Below, piece by piece: positions 52,401 through 61,400 of a stretch of 64,000 nt of DNA; positions within the stretch are counted from its first letter, which is position 1; each line of letters starts with the position of its first letter. The notes below the pieces were generated by a model that was not told where the DNA came from, did not search any database, and saw nothing but the letters and a program-made list of their open reading frames with translations. The stretch lies in assembly GCA_038049695.1 (NCBI GenBank), contig CP142452.1, positions 81,324,501 to 81,388,500 of the forward strand. Reading direction: 5' to 3'. Source of the stretch: Cinnamomum chago (lineage: Eukaryota > Streptophyta > Magnoliopsida > Laurales > Lauraceae). The position numbers and the translations under genes were made by a program.

Positions 52401-55400
52401 GAGCAAGCAACTCCTCATTCATAGCATCCTGCCAGTAAGCAATCTTCGAGGCCTGTGAATATGAGGTGGGTACAGGAGCACTATCCAAAGAAGTGAAAAG
52501 AGCAGGAAAACCATAACGGTCAGGGGTAACTGAAGGACGACTAGAGCGTCGCAGGGGTATGATATTATCAGAAGAAGCATTAATACCTGAGGGTGCAGTA
52601 GGTGGCACTGGAAGAGGATCAGAAGAGGGAGTCCCCACAGGAGGAACTGTGTTACGCCGAACATAGATATTGGTAATAGGAGGTGGAGAAGTCGCTGGGA
52701 AGTGCGGCATATAAGACACAGCAACAGGGTGAGTATCCAATCGCAAAGAAAAGAAAGGAATGTTTTCCAAGAAGATCACATTACGAGATATTCGCATGCG
52801 TTTTTCGGATTGATCATAACACAGAAATCCCTTGTGTTCAGTACTGTAACCTAGAAAGATACATTTGGCAGCCTGAGGAGACAACTTAGTACGCTCTGTA
52901 GGTGAAAGATGAACAAAGCACAGGCAGCCAAACACTCGTAAGTGAGAATATGAAGGGGCATGACCAAAGAGAATTGCATAAGGAGTAGTCTTTCCTAGAA
53001 CAGAGCTAGGATGACGATTGAGGAGATAAACAGCAGTTTGTGCAGCATCACACCAAAAGGTGGGAGGAACTAAGGATGCAAGGAGGAGAGAACGAACAGT
53101 TTCAAGAATATGTCTGTTCTTCCTCTCCGCAACACCATTTTGCTGTGGAGTATGAGGGCAGGATTTTTGGTGAAGAATTCCTTTATCAGAAAGGAAGGCA
53201 GAAAAATCATGGGACATGTATTTTCCACCGGAGTCAGACCTAAGAATTTTTATTTCTTTTTGAAATTGTGTTTGAACCATTTTGTAAAACTTTTGAAAAA
53301 GAGAAAGTACTTCAGACTTGAAGCGCATGAAATAAATCCAAGTGAAACGGGAATGATCATCAATGAAGGTCACATAATACTTAAAGCCTGTCCTACTCAA
53401 GGTGGGTGCAATTCCCCAAACATCAGTGTGAATAATATCAAAAGATGATAAAGCACGAGAACTATGAATAGGAAAAGGCAAGATATGACTCTTACTCAAA
53501 CAACACGTTTCACACTTAGATTGAAGTAAAGAGGACATCATGTGAGTATCAAAAGTGGGTTCTAAACAACCAATTTTAAATAGGGAAAGTAAAGAAGCAT
53601 TGCTCACATGACCAAGACGACTATGCCACACTGTCCACAATTTATCTAACTTAGGAGAAGAAGAAGAAAAGAGAGAAGAAGAAGAAACGAGCGAGTGATG
53701 TCCAATGTCCAGCAGAAACAGTCGACCATGTTTACTCCCCGTTGCGATCACCTTCCCAGTTTGCCGCCCCTGTATGACACAACCAGTGGAAGAAAAGTTA
53801 ATATGGTACCCATCATCAATAAGTTGTCCGACAGAAAGTAAATTGGCTGATAATTTGGGAACAAAGTAGACATTGGGAAGGTGAAGAGACTGGCCAGAGA
53901 CACCAGATAAAGTAATGGTACCAATTCCAGAGATGATTAATTGGTCTCCATTAGCAGTGGTAATTTTGTCTTTGCCAAGGTAAGGGTGAGAGGTTGTAAA
54001 GCTACTTTCTACAGAAGTCATGTGGTTCGATGCTCCTGAATCTAGAAACCATGTGGAGGGGGTGATGAATGAAGATAAAGAGACTGATGAATGAAAAGCA
54101 GGGAATGCTAGAGGAGAATGAGGATGATACCGACCACCATGAAAGCCCATAGATGCATAAGCTGATGTCACCATGTTCTGAATTGGTTCTTGAATTGGGG
54201 CTGGAGTCATGGAGCAACCAAGGACTAAGAGCAACAACAGCAAACAGCAACAGCAATAGCAAATATGCACACAGCAGTAATGGCGCAGTAAACCCAGCAG
54301 CAGCAAGTAGTACCAAAATATACTAAACAGTGAAGCAGAAGGCAGCAGAGAAGATGAAGTCTGCTAAAAAAAACAGCAAGGGAATCTGCTGTAATCTGTG
54401 TTAATTTGATTGAATCGGCTAGAACCTTGCTAGAAGTGTGCTAAAGCAGCAGAGGAGGTGTCTGATGAGCAATCCAGCAGCAGACAGCAGAAACAGGGCC
54501 AATAAAGCACCCATGCGAGCTTGATTTTGGAGGCAGGAGCTGTGCATGGACCCCACAAAATGATCTCAAATGGTGAGAAAAAAATCCATAAAAATCCTTA
54601 GAATGCTCCTTAAGGACTGTCGATCCCAACTGTGAAGGCTACGTGGTGATTCAAAGTTGATCAGAGATGGGCCATAGTTGATCAGAGGCTTTCACAAAAA
54701 ATATAGGTCCAGGCGACCTGGATTTGGACCTCTAAATCCCTGCGTGTGGCCCACAGCTGGATCTGATTGAGAATCAGATCTACAAGGTTCAAGGAGACTC
54801 AAAATATCTTTCCAGCAAGACAAGATTCATCAAGATCCATCCACAATCCAAGATTTTGTACGGCTGTGATTAAAACTATCTTAAAAAACTGGAAAATCAC
54901 AAATCGGGGCAAATGGCCTACCTCTGATCTTGGAAAAATGTTGAAAAAATCTTCAAAATTACCAGGAGAGAGAGTCGACCACTACTGTGGGGAATTTGTG
55001 ACATGCCATGATGATCGCAGGTGGGCCACTGGTGATCATATCATCACAGACGTCTGTTTCCTCCGTCTGGTTGCTGAAAGAAGCGCAGATCCCTGATCTA
55101 GTTGATTGCAAGATTACAGATCCTTGATCTGTTGGCTTTTCCCAAGAGTTCTCTCAAAAACAGCTAGTCTTTAATAATTTCCCACGATCAGTATAGGCTC
55201 TGATACCATGTTAAGATCTGATGATCATGCAATGAGAGAAGAATTTGGGGGAAAAGTTGATGTCTTAACAGAGCATCGACTATCCATTTTATAATAGAAT
55301 TTACCCAATTACAAGCTACTAATCAGCAGCAATTACAAGCTAATTACAATCAGCAATTAAGGAAATAAAGATAAAAGGAATCCTAATCTCTATACATAGA

Positions 55401-58400
55401 AGTATATCTATGATACAAGCTGTATAAGATTTATCCCAATCCCACACGTGGGATATTCTACATGGGCCTAGATGGGCCAAGATTAGTGTACATGGGCCTA
55501 TTTATTTCATGAGTTATCTTCTACACATTCTGCCATAGCATAGCACTCCACTAGCTTGTTTTCACTTCATCACCCATCCTATTTTGTTTGTGATTGACCC
55601 TAGATACCAAAATCTGTCACATTGTCGCACTAAGTTGTCTTTAATTTTGATCAACTCATCCTTTTTAATTTGCTATATGCTAATTCTCAGTTCATTTGAC
55701 TTAGATGCGTTTCTTAGCATCTAGCTTATCCTTTTCCAAATCAGGCTCTTTTAAGCAACGTGTATCTCAAGCCTAAACACATGGAGACTGAGTGACTGAC
55801 CATATAGCTGGAGAGAGAGAGAGTACAAAGACAAAAACACCAGTAATAATAGCTTTGTTGGTTCTGGTAGAGCTGAATCCGGTACTCATAGGAGCAAAAG
55901 ATCCTCCCTTTAACTAGAAGATCATCTTACCAACTCAATCAAGTAGCTAGTGGGATACTGCATCTATGCTATTTATTTCCTTAACCGATGATGTAAATAT
56001 CAGTTACTGTGGCATTTCAACTAATGAAAGCCCTTGCTCTACAAAAATGATGTATTTGTCATATAGCTTTACTTTGCACCCCACCACAAACCCCCAACCA
56101 CCCCCCCCCCCCCCAACTCTTCTTTTCTCTCATTTGCTTGTCCAAGGGAAGGGAACTTTGCATAGTCATATAACTTTTATCTCCATCATGCTTATTTAGT
56201 GGCTGATGTGCCCAGGGCCGGCTCACCCCATAAGCTGCTGAAGCAGGTGGTGGGGGCCTCACCATGAGGGGGGCCTCAAAATTTTGTAAATCAGGCTAAG
56301 GCAAATCCCAATTTTCAAGCCTCATTCATCATTATCTACCACTTAACGGTAAATAAGTTAACCAACCAAAAGCCTAATTCATCATTCTCTACCAACGGTA
56401 AATACATTAACCATTAACCAACCAACGCCCAATCGAAAGAAAGCATTAACCCCCAACTCTTCGTTTTCCACGGACTGCCCAACCCACGGTGCAACTGCAA
56501 CTCTTCGTTTTCCACAGACTCCCCAACCCACTCTGCTCTATTTATCTCCTCCACCCAAACCCAAAACCCATTGTTTTATTCTCCATAATCTAGCAAACAA
56601 CAACAAAAAAAAAAAAAAAATTGTGTCCCCCAATTCCAGCCGCCCCCCAGTCGAGCTCTTCCATCCATACCAAATCCGATCTCAGCCCCTCTTCTCTGAT
56701 TGAATCAAGCAGAAAAAAAAGAAAAAAAAAAGCAAAGAAGAAGAAGCAGCAGCGAGGCACCGAGGTGGAGAAGGTACCTGGCACTGGACCATCATCGCAT
56801 CAGCCCCTCTTCTCTTCTCAGCCAATCTCAGGCCCTCTTCTCTTCTCTTCTCATCATCTCGCCGATCTCAGACTCAGCCCCTCCAGCCCTTCTTCTCTCA
56901 GCCGCTTCTTCTCCATCATCATCATCAATTCATCATCACGCGATCGGCGATTCACGCAATCACGCCCTGGGCCCCCCGCCCCTGGCATCAAGCCATCAAC
57001 AGTTCAACACCATCTCGCAGTCGCCGATTTCACTATTTCAGCAGGTAGCAGTCAGTCCCTCTTCTCTGATTGATTCATTGAATCAAACTGGAAAAAAAAA
57101 AGAAAGGAAAGAAGAAGAAGAAGCACCGCCTGGGAGTTCCATAGTTCCATTTGACATAGAGCATCAGAAGAGCAGAAAGCTTTAATAAGGGTTTTAAGCT
57201 TTGACCTCGTTCTACGCACAGTACAGAACACGATTACACATTTACACGAGTGGGCCGAGTGGTGGAGTGGGCTGTGGGCGAGTGGCAGGCTGGCAGCTGC
57301 ATCATCATCACTTATTCACTTCATTGGAGTGGGCTTACATGTTACATCAGTAAGACAGTAACATCACGAGGGCCTGGTTTGTAGATCCGGACTTGGACTG
57401 CGCTTACTCTTTTGGAACAGGTTCTTGGCTTTTTTTCTTCTTCTTTTTTTTAATCAAATCTGCATCTAATATACTGTTACAATATAGGTGATATTTATCT
57501 ATTTGTTATTACTATGAAACGTAAGTTTGAATCTGGTGCTCAAAAACGTCAACGGAAAAAAAAAGAACAAGAGTTGATTCAATCTCAAAAAGATGCGATG
57601 TATAAATTTATTAAAAGAAATAAAGAAGATGAGATAGTGAACCCACCTATAGAGAATGAACAGCTAGAGGGTAATGACGAACATAAATTAGATGATATTG
57701 AAACCATTAGAGAAAACGATGAAATTGAACATGAACTCGATGATAATGAAAGAATTAGACAAAATGATAAAATTGAACATGTTCTTCCTAGCATAGAACC
57801 TAATGAAAGTGCTTAGCTGAATGAGAATAGGAAAATAAACTTAAACTTAGAGGAAGTTTCGTCATTTGAGGAGAACCCCGGTGAACCATCTAACACTCTA
57901 CTTGCAGATATATATGACCCGGGACAATGGAATAATGTTGATATAAAACTAAGAGATTTATTAGTAGAAAAAGGTCCAGTTAGGGAAATCGGTTTAAAAT
58001 ATCCAGTCGGTGAAAAGTCAAGGAGATTTTCAATTAGACATTATACTCAAATAGCGCCAAATGGAGAAAAGTTTGATAGAAAATGGTTGGTATATTCAAA
58101 ACATTGTGATAAGGTTTTTTGTTTCTGCTGCAAGTTATTTTCAAAGTCTATGAAAAGTCAATTGAGTAATGAAGGATGCAAAGATTGGAGAAATATTAGT
58201 CTTAAACTAAAACGTCATGAGAACTCAACTGGACATGCTAAAAACATGCTTTTGTGGATTGATTTAAAACAAAGGTTATTAAATAATAAGACAATTGATA
58301 AAGATATCCAAGAAAAAATTGATAAGGAAAAAAAACATTGGAAAAATGTACTAGTAAGAATTATTGCTGTGATTAAAACCATTTCTAAGAATAACATGGC

Positions 58401-61400
58401 ATTTCGTGGAAGCAATGAGAAGCTTTATGAAGAGAATAATGGGATTTTCTTAAGTATTATTGAAATGATTGCTGAATTCGATCTAGTAATGCAAGAACAT
58501 GTTTGGCGTATCAAACAAGGTGTAATTAATAATCACTATCTTGGGCACATAATCCAAAATGAATTGATACAATTGTTGGCAACTGAAGTAAGAAATTTCA
58601 TAATTACAAAACTTCGAGAAGCAAAATACTTTTCTGTTATCCTTGATTGCACTCCGGATATAAGTCATCATGAACAAATGACCCTCGTTTTACGATTTGT
58701 AAATGTTTCAATAAGCCCAGTACAAATTGAAGAATATTTTCTGGATTTTATAAAAGTTGATGATACATCAGGAAAAGGACTTTTTGAGGAACTCATCAAA
58801 GTTTTAGAACTATTTAATCTAGATATTAATGATGTAAGAGGGCAGGGATATGACAATGGATCGAATATGAAAGGTAAGCAACAAGGTGTGCAAAAACGAT
58901 TGTTAGATTTGAATCCTAGAGCATTTTATACACCTTGTGGATGTCATAGTCTTAACTTAGTTATTAGTGATATGGCAAGCTCTTGTATAAAAGCGGTGTC
59001 TTTTTTTGGAGTAGTCCAACGTATCTATTGTTTATTTTCTTCATCAACTAAGCGGTGGAAAATCTTTACAGACAATGTGAAAAAGCTTACTGTTAAGACA
59101 TTATCAATAACACGTTGGGAGAGTCGAGAAGAAAGTGTTAGAGCAATAAGGTATCAAGCTCCAGAAATAAGAGATGCATTACTTGAGTTAGCAAATAGTA
59201 GTGACGATCCAAAAGTAAAAAGTGAAGCTGAAAGTTTAGCTATACATGATATAGGAAATTATGAGTTTTTATTAGGTATGGTTATTTGGTATGAAATATT
59301 ATTTTCTGTTAATTTGGTTAGTAAAAGTTTACAATCTAAAAAAATGCATATTGATGGTGCCATTAGTGAATTAAAAGGTCTTGTTACATTCTTTGAAAAG
59401 TTTAGAGAAAACGGATTTGAGAAATCTATAGATATTGCAAAATGTATAGCACATGAAATGAATGTTGAACCAATATTTCATGAAAGACGTATAATCCGAA
59501 GGAAAAAAAAATTTGATGAGAGTGCCGATAACGAGGTGACTCAATCCCCAGAAGAGTCTTTTAGAACTACTTATTTTTTATGTATTGTGGATCAAGCACT
59601 TTCATCTATTAGAAATAGGTTTGAACAACTTAAGAGCTACGAAGAAATGTTTGGATTTTTATTTGATATCAAAAGGTTGAAGTTATTAGATGATGATGAT
59701 TTGAAACAGAGTTGTCTTAATCTTGAGCAATTCCTAAAACATGGGGAGCATTCTGACATTGAAGGTATAGACTTGTTTGGAGAACTAAAAGTATTAAGAG
59801 AAGCTTTGCCAACAGGAACTCAAAGTGCACTTCAAGTATTAGATTATTTAAATAAAATTGAGTCTTTTCCAAATTCATATATTTCTTATAGAATACTATT
59901 AACAGTACCTGTTACGGTTGCTTCCGCCGAAAGAAGTTTCTCGAAATTAAAGTTAATAAAATCTTATCTGCGATCAACTATGTCACAAGAGAGATTAAGC
60001 GGGTTAGCCATTTTATCTATTGAGAAGAAAATTTTGGAAAACCTTGAATACAAAAACTTGATCAATAAATTTGCATCACAAAAGGCAAGAAAGGTTAAAT
60101 TCACTTAAAAAAATGAATCCCTTAACAAGTTCCAAAAAAAAAACTAAAAAAGAAAAAACAATTTTTTTGTACTTTTGCCTGGAGCCACAAATTTTGGGGC
60201 CTCATTTATACTTTCGCCTGGGGCCACATATTGTCTTGAGACGGCCCTGGATGTGCCCATTCCATAGATTGGGGAACATGATTCAATAATTCAGAAAACT
60301 GATGGGATGGATGTCATCTGGGATGGAGGATTCCCCAAATTATTTCTAGATCAAAGATCCCAGTTGTCTAATTTAGTTGTTAAAGAAAACATTATTACAG
60401 GTTTTGTTAAAGTAGTTGGGCCTTTTTTTTTTTTTTTTTTGTAGCTTGTTTGCATACCTTATGGCTCACCTCAATGAGATTGGTTTTCATTCTCGCCATA
60501 CCTTTTCTCAGTACCAGTAGCAACCCTACATTCCTTTAAAAAATTTCACTTGGTTTATTTTTTTCAGCTGCATATTTGAAGGCTATAGCAATAATATTTA
60601 GATGTATATTAATCAGGAAGTCTGCAGGGCCATCCCCCATGTGCAGTGGGCCCAATCATCTCATTGGTCTGGATCACTAATCCATGGGTCTTATTTAAAC
60701 GTTATGGGACATTAAGACGTTCGTGTTTTCCTATGACTGATTTTAACTTTCGGCTATCAAATGGTTGATTTTTTTTTTCTAATGTACTTTTTTTTTTACA
60801 TTTACTTATTTTGAGTTTTCAACATCCTTATGAGTACTTCTACAAAAAAAAAAAAAGCATCCTTCTGAGTAAGTGGTCTTGACCATGAACAGACAGCATG
60901 TCACCTTTTCTGCTGACAAAAAGTTTCAAAAAAAGTAGAAATAAAAGAGAGTGGGAGAGAAAATTTGTGTGCACTTGGTAATTGGCATTGCATGACCCTT
61001 CCTTAAATAGGAATGCTGGTCACAAGGTTTCCAAGTGATACATGTGATCTTAAAAGGTAACTCTATCTCAAGAGATAAACCTATTTTAAGAGATTACAAG
61101 AAGATAACTACAGTTATAACAACTTATCTATCCCTATCTAGAGATTACAATGGATTCATGTGCCAGTCGACCCATTGGCCCATTCTCAGGGCCAACAAGC
61201 TATGTTGCTTGGTATATTTGATATCTGCTGCTTTATAGTTATGACTGCTTACTGCCCTAAAAGGTACTTATAAAGGAATGTACTTATCCGTTGATTGTCT
61301 TGACCAAATACTTGCAGAAGATACTGCTGAAAAAAAATGTACTTGTGGACAAAATAAAGGTCGTCCGAAAGGGAACAAAAGAATATGAGTATGGAAAACG

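Larger units (their letters stand above)
50618..55525 (-). mobile_element. Ty1/copia retrotransposon without gag
   Basis: 4,908 bp with 317-bp LTRs (50618-50934 and 55209-55525) that I read as identical over their whole length. The 5-bp duplication CATTC lies at 50613-50617 and 55526-55530. The polypurine tract (CTCCCCCTCAAA at 50935 on +) and the initiator-Met-tRNA primer-binding site (GCTCTGATACCA next to the LTR at 55197-55208) are intact. One frame of 1,127 codons covers protease to RNase H, but the ~890 bp between it and the primer-binding site has no gag frame and no zinc knuckle. The element split an older LINE. Identical LTRs indicate a very recent insertion. Confidence 0.93.

Noticed and set aside
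53040..53448. + strand frames opposite the copia pol
   Set aside because: Antisense shadows of the intact pol frame.
54767..55096. 109-codon + strand frame in the copia leader
   Set aside because: Opposite strand to the element, no gag-like or host-like motif; most likely chance.
56621..57185. 150- and 161-codon overlapping frames in the hAT leader
   Set aside because: Low-complexity Ser/Pro/Lys translation of C/T- and A/G-rich leader DNA; two frames are equally open, which argues against coding.
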